Assembly (NCBI RefSeq): GCF_004193775.1
Contig: NC_041003.1
Location: 25,684,713-25,748,712 of the forward strand
Direction of reading: 5' to 3'
Source: Glycine soja
Lineage: Eukaryota; Streptophyta; Magnoliopsida; Fabales; Fabaceae
DNA: 64,000 bases
The notes under the pieces are model-generated. The model was not told the origin of the DNA. It saw nothing but the letters and a program-made list of their open reading frames with translations, and made no database searches. The position numbers were made by a program, and so were the translations under genes. Positions 46,131 through 58,189 of this stretch are shown here, one piece after another (within the stretch, counting starts at the first letter, position 1; each line of letters opens with the position of its first letter).

Positions 46131-46919
46131 AACACCACATAAATATCAATTTCACACTTTTGACTCAAAGCATACCTTGCCAAATCCATAGCGTCTTGAT
46201 CATTGGACAAATCCTTTAAGGTTTCATAATCAACATCAAACTCTTTCCACCATATTTTAATCCCACCAATAATAGAAAACTCAAGATCGTGTACTAGGTC
46301 AAAAACTTCAACAAATGACCATGTGTCAGTATCCAACTCATGATGAGAATTCTCTTCTTTCCCTTCCCATTTCAATGTTGGGTTCATAACCCATGACCCC
46401 ATGGAATGAATAACAACTGAAAACCCCATACCTGATGAAAAATCAAACACAATTCAGTCAACAATGACCAAAATCCCTAATGTAGTTCAAAAATGTCAAA
46501 TCCCCAACTACCATAACCCAAATTGCACCCACAAAAAGTGAAACCCAATTCGCATTCGCATCAACACACCTATGAAGACAAATCAAACTCACTTCGAACC
46601 CAAACGAAACCAAGCATTACCCACTTTGAATCCAAATGACCCTAACCACGAACAACCCAATCAAATAACCCATCCCTAAACAGAATGAAAGGATTAAAGA
46701 GTTAAATAAAATTGCCTTCGTCTTGATCAAACATATACATTTCGTTGCTCAGTCACACCTCTTGTGATCCTTAAGCATTCTTGAGTGATAATGTGTGCTT
46801 TTGTTCCTTCAGTCACTATCCTTAGGTTGAGCAACCTTTCCAACCTTTCAGCTATTGCTTGGCAAGCCTCCTAGGACATTAACAACGAGGAAAAAGTTTA
46901 GGGTTAATGCATGTTCAAA

Positions 46920-48700
46920 TAAAATGAGTAACAATGACAACTTAAAATAAATTTTACCACTGTATGTCGAGGCTGCTCTACATTAGCATGTGCATCTATA
47001 AGTGCTTCGTCCATAGCCGCTACCGCCACCAGCAGTTGAGGAAGATCTGGTTTAACAAATGTGTCATCATGCACCACGAGTGAATGTCTAGGAGGATCCC
47101 TAGGCTGTGAGGGAGTCATGAAGGGATGAGATATCATGTAAAACCACTCCATGTAGTCTGCTGCACATTGTCTAAGTGCAACACATATCTGACCCATTGG
47201 TGTGAGGTATTCATAAAACTAAATCCATCTATCATCAATATCTTCTACACATAGACATGGAGCAGCAGAGTGTGATGGAATGGTTTGCACATACCCAAAC
47301 TGTCGCACAACCCTTTCTGGTCGGTGTACGATAATAGATGGACACCAACGGATATGTCTAAAAAATAAAGATATCAACTCAAATTCTCTGAATGCACGGT
47401 GATCACTGTAAGGAATCCAACACACAACATTGGACGTCAATCTATCCAAACGCTTATGATATGTTGACACTAACAATTGCTTCCCATACTTCCAACGACA
47501 AGCACATGGTTTCCTCTCATCATAGTCTTTAGTAGCAATAGAAGAAGCAACAAAAGGAAAATGCCCGTAGACCCAACACTGCACATTTTAAAAACAACAA
47601 ACAATCAAAACAACACTCAATATAAACTAAAGAACTAATTTTTTTTAAAAAATAAAATTACCTGTAAAAGTGTGATATATCCTACAAGTTGCATTGCATT
47701 GCTCTTTGACGTATCATTCAAATTCTCATACATATGGACCAGTGCAGTAGCTCTCAATGCGTAACTTCCATTCTACATCAGGTCATGAAATGCTACCAAG
47801 AATACCACATGAACGTGTGTGACACTCTTGTTAGCAAAGACTATGTAACCTACCAGATGTAACAAATATGCTCGAGTTGCTACAGTCCACCGTGTTGCGT
47901 CAAATTTGCTCTGATATATGTCTCGCAGCCAGGATAGCCGAACATATGCCCCATGACATTGTACTGTCTCAGCTCTGGCCTCTTCAGAACTCACTTCAAG
48001 CAATTCAACTAAGAGGAGGGCGACATCATCCACATGAAGAGCCTCAAAGCTATGGAAGACGCCTGTAATGGGTAGATGTAGCAACGATGTCACATCATTC
48101 AAGGTGATAGTCACCTCTCATACCGACAGATAGAAACTACTAGTTTCCTTATGCCACCTCTTTGCAAAAACAAATATAAGTTCCCGATCACCAGTGTCCA
48201 GTGAACATGCGATCAGATGACTTAATCTTGTGGCTGCCATTAAGCGTTCAATCTGTGGAACAAGCTTGCCAAATTTCTCTACCTCCCTTTCATGAGAGGA
48301 CAACTTCAACTTAGGACGTTCCTGAAAATAAAATTTTTAATCATTATAACAATAATAACAAATAGTTATGAAAATATTATTTCTATCAGAATATAAATAC
48401 CTCTCCATTCCAAACTATTAATACCACATGATGAACATAGTCCATCAAAACTGATGTGTCGTGGGGCTCGCTTGGAAAACCCTCGACATCAGTAACTACA
48501 TCATCAACAGCTACCTCTATAGGCTCTTCATGCACCTCATCAGTCGCATGATCCACATGCTCAACATCCTCAACAATAGGTGCAACTTCTCGTTGCCTAC
48601 ATGCAGATGTTGTAGGCCTTTGCTGCTTGAGGGCTTCACTCGCATCACAACTCCCTAAGGCTCTTCCTATAACCCTACCTAAAGTCTAACCCAAACCTCC
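46920..48700 (-). pseudogene. Plant mobile domain (PMD, MAIN-like) protein, decayed
   Basis: Minus exons of about 48,700-48,400 (VDDVVTDVEGFPSEPHDTSV, LMDYVHHVVLIVWNGE), 48,323-47,660 (LKLSSHEREVEKFGKLVPQI; VTITLNDVTSLLHLPITG; YLLHLVGYIVFANKS) and 47,580-46,950 (CACRWKYGK; VCWIPYSDHRAFREFELISL; VVRQFGYVQTIPSH). This order is typical of PMD proteins, found in plant genes and in Mutator-like and gypsy elements. In-frame stops occur after SFYLSV, HDLM and DDRWI. It lies head-to-tail upstream of the MULE gene on the same strand. Confidence 0.8.
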
Positions 48701-48719
48701 GTCGTAATCATAATCTGCA

Positions 48720-49479
48720 CATTAAAATAGTCATAACAATTAATGTCATTCTTCAAATAGTATTTCACTTTCATTAATATATATTTACCAATTTATTATT
48801 TAACTTTTTAAATACTTTTACATATTCATAAATCAATATATAATTTTTTTAAATATTTATAGACTACATATCACTAATTCTAGTAAACTTAAATATATGA
48901 TAAAAATCTTACAAATAACTATTTCAAATTTAAAAAATAATTAATTTGCATAAACAAATAACAAAAAAATATAATTTATTGAATTAAATAATTATTACTA
49001 GCCAACTTAAAAAAACAAATTTAATTAATTAATTAAAATTAAATAAATTACCAATTCGTATAAGTCATATAGGTTGCCAATCCGTATGATTTATACAGAT
49101 CCCCAACCACACCCAACAATGACAATGGCAACACACAAACAACGACAGAGACGAAGAGCTACTTATGCCACAGAAGGAGAATACGACGACGATTGCAATG
49201 GAGTGACTGGTGAATGAAGGAGATAGTGACACAAACTGTACAAACAACACGAGGAAGAAGGAGAATGAGAAGGAAGGGTTTTTAAAATTAATGTGAAGGA
49301 CATTTTTGCCACTTCACATTATTTGCTGGGTGCAGCAGCATTTCTGCTGGGTGCAGAAAGCAAAGGCCGTAAATAGGAGAAGCATATATATAACAGCGCC
49401 GCCCATAGAAAAAGCATATATATAAGTAGCCGCACCGTATACAGCCTCCTTCCTTTTCCACTCACTGTTAGTAGCAGCA
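48720..49479. other. Very AT-rich spacer and Cms1 upstream region
   Basis: 48,720-49,060 is extremely AT-rich with TTAATTAATTAATTAA-like runs. 49,314-49,370 has CTGCTGGGTGCAG twice. TATATATAA-like motifs at 49,384 and 49,420 could serve the + strand gene starting at 49,480. Confidence 0.4.
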
Positions 49480-52339
49480 ATGGCGAAGGGTGAAGACGCT
49501 TTGATTCGAAAGAAGAATAAAAAGCTTCGAAAGAAGAACAGCAGCGGCTCTTCCTCTGTCTCCGCCAAGGTTGCCGCCGTTATCGCCGCCAAGAAGCGCC
49601 GCAAGGCCGGTAAACGCCGCATGTGCCAGGTACAAAACCTATCATCACTCCTTTTCTTTTTGCAAAATGTTTTCTTTTTAGTTAATTTTTCATTTTGGTG
49701 ATTTAGTTTCGTTTTCTTGTTTGATCTCTTGTGCTTCACTTTTGTATTATTCTCGTTGCAGAATGTTAGTTAGCTCTGTTTGGGTAGTTTTTTCAATAAG
49801 CATTTATATGGAGGAATAAGTATGCGGACTGTTTGGCAAATGTGAGACTCAACTCTTCTGGTTTCTCCAGATGGAATGAAATTCCTCATTTTATTAGACA
49901 AACCTATGTTAGGGATAGGATTGACCTTCCTAATTATAGGTTTCGTTAATTTTGTTTTTGCTCTTTCATGGGTTTTGGTCTCATCCCCCCATGATCTTTT
50001 TTGTTTTTCTTTTTCCTTTGATTGATAAATTTCTGTTGGCTAGTTACAGAGGATTCATAGTTTACAGGATGGCAACATAATTGGGATGTCATATTTCCAT
50101 GAGGATGGGCTTGCCTTCATTTAAGAAAACAAAAAAATTAGCTTTTGGAGAAGCTAAATGAGAGAGTTTATGTGAATTACTTATGCATAAGTTAATTGTG
50201 GGGGAAATTTAATTCATTTTACAATGGCTTTCTTTTTCTTATAATTACCACAGCCATGCTTTCACTCTCTGGTTCTTTCTTATTCTTTTTTAACTGTCTT
50301 GATTATATTATATATTATTGCCTTGCATTCCTTGGCTGTGGTTCTGACTTTTGTGGAAAAATGACAGAACTATGGCTTATAAGGGTTTTTTTTTGGTTGT
50401 CTTTGTTCAACACTTATGTCTATATTTAATATAAGTTATCCTAGGCTAGTACCCGCACATGTGCATGTTGTATGTGTAGTATTATTTCAAAAGTTTGGAA
50501 ATTGCATGAATACATTTTTTTTTGTTGCTAAAACACAATCAGAATTGACATGCATTGAAATACATGCTGAGACATTTGCAATGATTAATGCAATGTCTCA
50601 TGTCAGTATAAACTTGGTTTGAAGTTTGATAATGATTTAGCCTTTTTGGTCTTTATCTTTTGTTACCTGCATAGTGAGGTTCATAAATGATTATCTTCTG
50701 TAAACTGTACGCTTAGAGCCCCTCATCACCTATCATTTTTGGGAACAAAAGTACAGATTTTATCAGTTACTATTGACTATTGATGTACTGGTTGAAAATT
50801 TCTAATTGTCCCTCATTGTAATGGATAACTTAGGTTATTAGATATGATACACAATATTGGTGATTTGAACTGTTGGGTTGAAAGCAGTTTAATGTATTGT
50901 TTTCTTTGTTGAGTATGTTAATAAAGCATTGGTGCTGTTATTTCCATAAGCATTTGCTGAATTGTATTTATTGTGATTTCTTCTTGACTTCAGTAAAATA
51001 AGAATTGTACAAGTGATTTTTTTTCATGATATTAAAGGGGATGTGCTTTAGTCTACCTACTCTGGATGATCCCTTCAATGATCGAGGTGGGAAAGAGGAA
51101 ACCAAAACAAAGGGTCCTAAAAAGAAATCCCATTCAAAACCAAAAGACAAGATGGATCATCTTAATGGGAAGAGTGCAGATGGAAAGAAAGGCGCAGTTG
51201 GTGGGAGGAAAATTGCAAGGGAATTGAATGATTTACAAAGGGAAAATGAGTCTGTCACAGCCAGCAATAATCTTACTCATAAATGTATCATTAACTCAGA
51301 AAGGAAAAATATTGATATGACTGAGATGGCTCATCTTTGCGGTACCAAACAGCGTGATTGTGACATTTCAGAGTTCCCTTCTAAGTTTATTTTTTGGTGT
51401 TTGAGTTCCATTGAAAATGCATTGCGACATGGTGATGCCTACACTGATGGAGAGGGTAACTCTTTCTTTTTGAATCCATGGGGATTAGAATTTTTGAAGT
51501 GTTATTCTACAGGGAAAGATCTGATAGAAACCAGTGGAACCTCTGCTACTGCTGAGCAAATTGCATGGATGGTTTCTGGTGCAGCTGATACTTTTGTCAG
51601 AAAAGAGAAAGAAGGGTTGTCCTTTCCCGGGCCTTTTCTTTTATTCCTTGTACCCTCCCAAGAAAAATCTACCCAGGTTAGTTAAATTTCCTCAAGTGCT
51701 TACAATTTCATTGCTGGTTCTTTGGGTGTTTTTCTCTCCTTGTATAAAAATCACTTTACTGACATGTACACCCAACATGTCTTCCCTCCTCCCCTTTTAT
51801 TCTCAAAAGGAAATTGAGTCATGGGACCCCATAGGTTTTTTCATCTTTAAATTTGATGTTTGATTTGAAGCTTGACATTGTTATTAGGGATTCTGAATTT
51901 GATTCTTTTAATTATAAGATTATATATTGAATGACATTGCATTTTATTCTTTCATAATCAGTTAAACTGTTTATAATGAAAAAGATCTATGTACTTAGTC
52001 ATTTAGTGATTTAATCTGAATGTCACCTAGACAGTTCATAATAGTTCACGATATGACCTTTTCTTGTTCTATTCAATAAAAGTCAATATTAACAAAACGG
52101 AAGAAAGTTTCACAAATTTCTTCATTGCTTGTTTCTAGTGGGATGGGGCTATTGTTGTTGTTTGCTTCATTGCTTGTTACAGTGGACCTTTACAAACTAC
52201 TGACTTGTTTGTTATATCTTTGATTCTAAAAATTCAAAATTGATCCACAGGTTCGAACAGTTTGCAAGCCTTTAAAATCTGTTGGAATACATACAGTGAG
52301 TATTCATCCAGGTGCTTCCTTAGATCATCAGATTCAAGG
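49480..52339 (+). CDS. Cms1-type ribosome biogenesis protein, first three exons
   Basis: Exons 49,480-49,629, 51,038-51,676 and 52,251-52,339 splice in frame. Exon 1 is a very basic leader (MAKGEDALIRKKNKKLRKKN), exon 2 is Lys-rich and then reads ISEFPSKFIFWCLSSIENAL, AAVE-like SATAEQIAWMVSGAADTFVR and FLLFLVPSQEKSTQ, and exon 3 reads VRTVCKPLKSVGIHTVSIHP then GASLDHQIQG. The order matches the Cms1 family, whose yeast member belongs to 90S pre-ribosome biology (nucleolus). The next expected segment (..STPERL..) is not found up to 64,000 on this strand, so the gene may be truncated or have a very long intron. Confidence 0.75.
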
Positions 52340-52609
52340 GTAATTGTTGAAATTTCATTTTCTTTTTTTTTCCTTGCATTGCACAAGATATTGATGTGTG
52401 TGATGACTGTGATCAAAAGGGCACAATATACTCAGATAATAGGGAATCTTTAGCATTGATAATTTTGTTTGGTAAGGTAAGGCACACTGGTTCTCATTCA
52501 TTCAAGTTTATTGTCCTTTATTTAGCTTTATTTAGGTACACAGAGGAACTGGCTAGAAAGAGTAAGGGAAGTGTTGTGGTGTGCAGTCACTAGGACATCG
52601 GCTATTAGG
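52340..52609. other. Downstream of Cms1 exon 3, no next exon seen
   Basis: Starts with the donor GTAATTG. A 65-codon open frame (52,396-52,593) has no Cms1 similarity. Confidence 0.4.
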
Positions 52610-52990
52610 GGTAGTGTGATAGAGACTTAGGTATTATGGGGTTCCTAAATCCCACATCAAGTTTGAGTAGTATTTGGATTACTTAAGTGGCTTGGTTCTT
52701 GACAGCTAGCATTTAAGGGAGGATTTTTTAAGTTAAGCCTTAAGATGAAATTCTAATATGGTATTAGAGCCTATCTTAAATTCATTGTTGGAAAATCACC
52801 TTAATTTTGGTCACCATCCCTCCTTAATTGCAGCCTCTTTGGGTTTGGGTTGCCTTGATTGCATCCTCGAGGGGTTTGTTTGTCTCACGTCATCTAGAGA
52901 TATGACTTAAATATAGTTTATAAAGCTTGGGTAATCATCACCTTACAATTCAGTTTTTGGGGGTTGAGTTAAGCTGTAAATTCAAATTCT
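52610..52990 (+). repeat. TRIM-like or small LTR element
   Basis: CCTAAATCCCACATCAAGTT, a leader, ATGAAATTCTAATA and then TGGTATTAGAGCC (52,759-52,771) have the layout LTR end plus Met-tRNA primer site. A second, weaker LTR-like end (TTGAGTTAAGC..AAATTCAAATTCTAATA) finishes at about 52,990. It has no coding capacity. Ends are not defined. Confidence 0.45.
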
Positions 52991-54840
52991 AATAATATTT
53001 GTAGTGTTTTCGGGGTAATTTTAAGTGTAACTACCAGCCTTTATAACATAGGATTGAATCACTCAATCACTTTGATACATCCATGATTTAGGAGAAGTCA
53101 TTGAATCATTAACCGACCATGAATGGGTGTGAGCCATTTTTGTCATATTTCTTACACACAAATTGTTGACATCTTTGTCTTCAATCTTATGTGCATGTGC
53201 AAGTTTATGTGAGAGTCAATGCAGTACCTGTGTAAGTGGTTTTAATTTGTATGTGTGTATTCTCTTTCTTTTATAGAATAGGAAATTATATTAAAGAAAC
53301 AAAGTAGGGGAGCACATCTGTTGATGGTAAGCTATCCTGCTAAAAGAAACAAGAACAATCTAAACCCAAGCAAGAAGTGCACAGTTGTCATATTTCTTTT
53401 ATATAAATTGTAGTCATCCTTGTCTTGAATCTCTCTTATCTGCATGTGTCAAAGGAAATCCCTAAGGACATACAATAAGGAAGCCAAAATGGTCATCTTC
53501 CCTTAGAGGATACTGAGGTAGTGATTGACCCTTCACCCTTGTCAAAAGTTCTAGATTTTATTCCTATCATAAGACTCTAAATAACAACATACGTTGTACA
53601 ATGCCATAAGGACTTGATAGGAACTCATATGAAACAATGGAATGTAGCTCTTTACAATATGGAGGATCCATCTTGATTACACTGAAGAACTGAAAAAAAA
53701 GATAGAAACACCTGTAGGTATTTGAGGGTTTTCAAATCTACAAGCCCAAAGGGCCCAAAACTCTTCACACAGTTTCTTCTCTCCTCTCCTAGATCTATCT
53801 CTACTTTCTCTATCCTTACACCTAACCAATTTGGCAATGCCCTCTTCTCTCCTTGCCATGCAGGCAAGCCAAGCCTGCTACAACCCTATATAGTGCTATA
53901 GTGCAAGTAATAGTCATGAATCCTCTGACAGATTTTCATTTCTTTCCCTTTTCCGAACTCTTCCAAAAAGTGGTTGTATCTATCTTGCAGGACAGAGGTA
54001 ACAACAAGAGAATAAGAATAAGATAAGATATCCAATTGGAAATATGTGGTTCCTAAGTCAAATCATGTAGTGAATATATTACAAGAAGAGAATATGATCA
54101 GATATTAACAAAAAAAAGAAAAACTATGAGAGATAGGTTTATTTGAGAAAAGATAAAAAAAAGGGTTCAAGAGAGTGGGATAAGATATCCACTTAAAGAA
54201 AGAAACTAACAGATATTGGGGGGGGGGGGGGGGATACAAGATACTAGGATAAGAAATCCACTTAGATTAAGTCAGAGAGAGAAGTGTAAGGAGAAGATCT
54301 CTTACTTCGCATGAGAAAAAATGTGGTGAAATTTTCTATTACATTACATGAGGGGGACAAAGCTTTAAAGACAATTCAACACTGAAGTAATATACACAAT
54401 TTTGAAATTTAGCAAGGGGGCATTTGTCTGGGTCTGTCCCTGCCCACTAGGTGAGGAAAAAAACCTTATTTATGAGAAAGGAAGACCGAGTTAGATAAGA
54501 CAACCGAAAGAGTTAAACAAAAAGAAAACAATGAGCCAAAGCAGGGAAATGCAGTGCATATTTGCCTAATCGTTGTACTTCTTAGCAAGGGAATTGAAAC
54601 TCCTTTGGAAAAACAATGTGCAGAATACCAATGCAAGGCCTTAAACACTAACTTATGCCCCAACACATCATATGTAAGGGCAAAGAGATGCCCTTTTTGC
54701 ATCTGACTGCACCTGATAAAGCAAAAGCAATACACAGTCAGAAAAGCTTTCACCTTTCTTATTCTTTCTTAAACATTTAAAATGCAAATGGCTCCTAGGT
54801 TGATGGAATTGATGCATCCAATATTGACCAAGAAACATAA
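52991..54840. other. No recognised gene; homopolymer tract
   Basis: AT-rich with GA-rich stretches (54,000-54,330) and a run of about 17 G near 54,218-54,234. Short open frames at 53,652-53,867 and 54,466-54,997 (minus) have no family signature. Confidence 0.4.
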
Positions 54841-55148
54841 ATTTTTTTTTTTTGCTCAGCAAAATTAGGTATATATTGAAATGAAATAGTACCAGAGGTA
54901 CTAGAGATACAACTATTGAAATAAATGTATAGCTGGTTCTTGTGTATACACAGACCCAAGCTATTACCCATATAGTTATTACATGATTATAGACCACCCT
55001 TCCCCACCTAGCTAATGAATGCTTCCTTTAGGTTTGAGGACCATTGATTGAAATGTACAGCGAAATCCTTCTCCATAGATTTGATCCACGTCCATAGTAC
55101 GAGTACTGCATCATCCATAAGCTGATTGCTCTGTTTACAAGCAGCTGA
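54841..55148 (-). mobile_element. 5'-truncated LINE tail
   Basis: Poly-T then GCTCAGCAAAATTAGG and GTACCAGAGGTACTAGAG, the family 3' end in reverse, with ORF2 C-terminal codons (FHFNQWS-like) to about 55,145. The 5' junction is close to GCAGCTGAGG. No target duplication was identified. Confidence 0.75.
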
Positions 55149-55543
55149 GGGGGTGTTTGGAAGAGCTTATAGAGAGCTTATGAAAATAGCTTATGACTTC
55201 CATAAGCTTTTTTTTAGCTTATTCCAAATTGCCAATATGCTTCTTGATGTAGTTTATCAAAATCTCTTTTTAACTTATTCGGACAAGTTTATGGTATAAG
55301 ATATTGTGCGATTGAATAAGTGCGTAGTTAAGTTGTTTACCTAAATGAACCCGAAATTAGTTTTGCAAATAACTCAAAATAACAATGAGGTCTTTTGTCC
55401 AATCAAACAATTTGACTTTGGAATCACGAATTACTTGTTTGGCTTATGATGAAAATACATTTTCTCATTAAGAGTAAGAAAAAGGAAATAAACATAATAG
55501 TAGAATAAAGTAAAACAAGGGATTCTAAAAGATTCATTAATTT
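55149..55543. repeat. Possible hAT/MITE-like AGCTTAT-rich segment
   Basis: GGTGTTTGGAAGAGCTTATA, then CTTATGAAAATAGCTTATGA and later TTATTCGGACAAGTTTATG resemble common legume repeats with AGCTTAT motifs and a GTGTTTGG end. The opposite end was not located. Confidence 0.35.
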
Positions 55544-55548
55544 CTCTA

Positions 55549-55900
55549 TATTAGAATATTAGAGCATGTATTGTATAACTGTATAAACAGTTTTGTAATT
55601 TTGTGTACTTGTAAGGGCTGTTAGCCTTTGCTAACAACACTTCTCTAGCATTAGATATCTGATAACAGATTAGTTAGTTCAGTTAGTTTGTTAGTTAATT
55701 CAGTTAGCCTTTGCTATTAGTTAGTTAGATTCTGTTACTGCTAGTGTAAAGGTTCAGAGGTCTACATATACCTCTCATTGTAACCAACTCAGATTAACTT
55801 TTTATTCTAGTAATAATATTAGTCTTTTCTCTCAATTTTCTCATCTTCTCAAACACTTTCTCACCTTCTCAAACACTTTATCACTTAGATTTATCAAATA
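55549..55900 (+). repeat. 5' LTR of Copia-4
   Basis: 352 bp; shares GTATAACTGTATAAACAGTT and CTCTAGCATTAGATATCTGA with the 3' LTR. It is longer by a few short indels and a repeated TTCTCAAACACTTTCTCACC-like phrase near its end. Confidence 0.9.
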
Positions 55901-55914
55901 TGGTATCAGAGCCT

Positions 55915-56143
55915 AGCACGCGCGACAAGATTGATTTCGAGAGTGTGGACTGCAGCCAAACAAGAAGTGTTTGGTCCTGAACTTCCCAAGCTTCATACTC
56001 AGGATTCACACGATCTGCAATTTATGTGCCTTGATCACTGGTTCTACATGTTGTCGCCAGTGAAGGTAGTTTGAATCATCGAGCTTCTCGGCAACGGTGT
56101 TTGGGAACGACTGAAATACAAGATTTGAAGGTGCGGAAGCCAT
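55915..56143 (-). pseudogene. Copia-4 gag start, inverted relative to the element
   Basis: On minus it begins MASAPSNLVFQSFPNTVAEK, then LDDSNYLHWRQHVEPVIKAH, and after a short break NPEYEAWEVQDQ, LLVWLQSTLS and LSRVL. This is the gag N-terminus in the wrong orientation, lying directly against the primer site of the plus-oriented element. Confidence 0.8.
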
Positions 56144-56180
56144 GGATACTCAAATCTTGAATGATAACTACAAAGGATAG

Positions 56181-56415
56181 GCTCTCCATACCATTTTAGA
56201 ATCTTTAGAATGTAAGTTTAGGTCTAACTCAATTCTAAAAGTTAGCTCAAGGGGTGAGGGTTGCCCTTCACTTATATACTCTAACTTGGCTTTATCTTTA
56301 GCCGATGTGGGACTTGGGTTTTTCCCAATACACTCCCTCACACCCAACACTTCTTGGGCTTGGTGCGTGGATAACATGTTGGGTGGCCCTTGGAATTAAT
56401 ATTGGATATTCTTTG
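56181..56415 (-). mobile_element. TRIM copy inside Copia-4
   Basis: On minus: core with GGTACCAAAGAATATCC and CCACGCACCAAGCCCAAGAA, then a terminal repeat (56,332-56,195; TTGGGAAAAACCCAAGTCCC, GAGTATATAAGTGAAGGGCA), then TGGTATGGAGAGCC, again primer-site-like. Only one full terminal repeat is present. Same family as 3,229-3,575 and 7,058-7,188. Confidence 0.8.
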
Positions 56416-56429
56416 GTACCAATTTTGTC

Positions 56430-57068
56430 ATACCCTTTATCGCTCTCTTTAACAAGGATCCTGATTTTCAATTCCTTAAAACATTTCGTTGTGCTTGTTT
56501 TCCCTTGTTAAGACCTTATCATGCACATAAACTTGATTTTAGATCTCAAGAATGTTTATTTTTAAGGTATTCTTCATCTCATAAAGGTTACAAATGCCTG
56601 TCTCCTTCTGGAAGAATATACATCTCCTAAGATGTGTTGTTTAATGAATTGAGATTCCTTTATTCTGATCTTTTTCCCTCCTCTTCTAATTCAGTAAAAA
56701 ATCTTGACTCTTATTTCACTCTTACTTCTAATCTATCTCCACCTTTAGTAGTCACTACATCTCAATTGTCTCAGCCATCTCCCTCTCATTCTACTTCTTC
56801 ACCTCTTGTTCCTCCTGGTTTTTCCACTAATCCAATTCATTCACCTACAATTCCTCTTCTTGAATCTCATTCACTCACCCCCTTTGAATCCACATCTGTT
56901 CATCCTCAAACTTTACAGTCCACAACCATTAATACATCCTCCTTTGAGTCTCCTTTAGTACCAAGCTCTATACCAGCTAACGCACATACCATGCAAACAA
57001 GATCCAAATCTGGAATTCACAATCCTAAACTACATCTTTCATTATTTCTTACTCATTCTGAACCTTAA
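56430..57068 (+). pseudogene. Copia-4 integrase end and linker
   Basis: It reads DFQFLKTFRCACFPLLRPYH-like codons, then HKGYKCLSPSGRIYIS, stop, DVLFNE, then a Ser/Thr/Pro-rich linker ending [20 protein letters not shown]. Stops at about 56,517 and 56,628 break it. Confidence 0.8.
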
Positions 57069-58187
57069 ACTGTGAAGCAGGCTTTGGAAAGTGCATATTG
57101 GCTTGCTGCCATGCAACAAGAATATGATGCTTTGTTGAAAAATAAAAGTTGGGACTTAGTTTCTTTACCTTCTAATAGACTATTGGGTGCAAATGGGTTT
57201 TCAGAGTAAAGAAAAATGCTGATTGTTCCATCAACAAGTTTAAAGCAAGGTTGGTAGCAAAGGGGTTTCATCTAGTTCATGGCTTTGACTTTCATGAGAC
57301 CTTTTCTCTTGTAATCAAACCTGCCACTATTCGTGTTGTTCTTAGCCTTGCTCTGTCACATGGGTGAGAGTTATTTTAGCTTGATGTAAATAATGCTTTC
57401 TTAAATGAGGTTCTTGAAGAATCTGTATTTATGACAACCTCCAGGTTTTGAAGTTGCAGATAGATCCCTGGTCTGCAAGCTAAATAAAGCTCTTTATGGC
57501 TTGAAACAAGCTCCAAGGCAGTGGTTTGATAAGCCGAAATCTACTCTACTTCAGTTTGGATTTGAAGGGAGCAAATGTGACACTTCTCTTGTCATCTACA
57601 CACAACAGGTTCATATTGTTTATCTTTTGGTCTATGTGGATGATATAGTCATCACGGGTAGTTCAACCTCTCTAATTCAGCAGCTCACAACCAAACTTCA
57701 CACTGCATTCTCTCTCAAACAACTAGGTCATTTGGATTATTTCTTGGGTCTAGAGATTAAATATCTCCCTAATAACTCTATATTGATGACTCAGAGTAAA
57801 TACATTTGAGACTTACTTTTCAAAACTCACATTACTGAAGCTTATTCTATTTATTCTCCAATGGTATCTAATTGCAAACTATCTCGACATGGTATTGATA
57901 TTTCTCATGACCCAACTTTATACAGATCAGTGGTTGGTGCCTTACAATATGCTACTCTCACTAGGTCTGAAATCAGCTTTGCTGTCAGTAAGGTTTGTCA
58001 ATTTATGGTTGCACCTCTAGACTCTCATTGGGCAGTAGTGAAAAGAATATTATGGTATCTCAAGGGCACTTCATCTCGTGGATTACTTCTTCAACCTGCT
58101 CTTGCTACAAGGCCTTTGGTTATCCATGCTTTTTGTGATGTTGATTGGACACCTCAGGGGCTGCAATATTTCTTGGTCCAAACGTAA
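57069..58187 (+). pseudogene. Copia-4 reverse transcriptase and start of RNase H, broken
   Basis: Visible blocks: [31 protein letters not shown] codons, [93 protein letters not shown] and HWAVVKRILWYLKGTSSRGL. Stops and shifts near 57,070, 57,190, 57,368 and 57,810. Confidence 0.85.
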
Positions 58188-58189
58188 TA

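Larger units (their letters stand above)
43090..46450 (-). pseudogene. MULE (Mutator-like) transposase gene, broken
   Basis: Pieces on minus in order: 46,450-46,040 acidic N-terminal part (IIGGIKIWWKEFDVDYETLK); 45,969-45,528; 45,558-45,271 MuDR-type domain (CFPKNDHSKVRVVCKTNECP, TLELTHTCARVFSNKNANPK); 45,252-44,875 MULE core start (PRFGSFYMCMDACKRGLVDG, RPFIGVDGCQLKTQCGGHM); 44,573-44,271 (CDVVMNNLCGSFNSVIMPAR); 44,208-43,954 SWIM finger (WTSVGIPCTHVVFAI); then a zinc knuckle (CKRCLQYGHNTQTC) near 43,800 and a repeat tail. Frameshifts separate the pieces, and the DDE core after DGCQLK is partly lost (about 44,574-44,874). Confidence 0.85.

Noticed and set aside
55901..55913. tRNA-like match (TGGTATCAGAGCC)
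   Set aside because: It is the retroelement primer-binding site, complementary to a tRNA 3' end. No tRNA gene is present.
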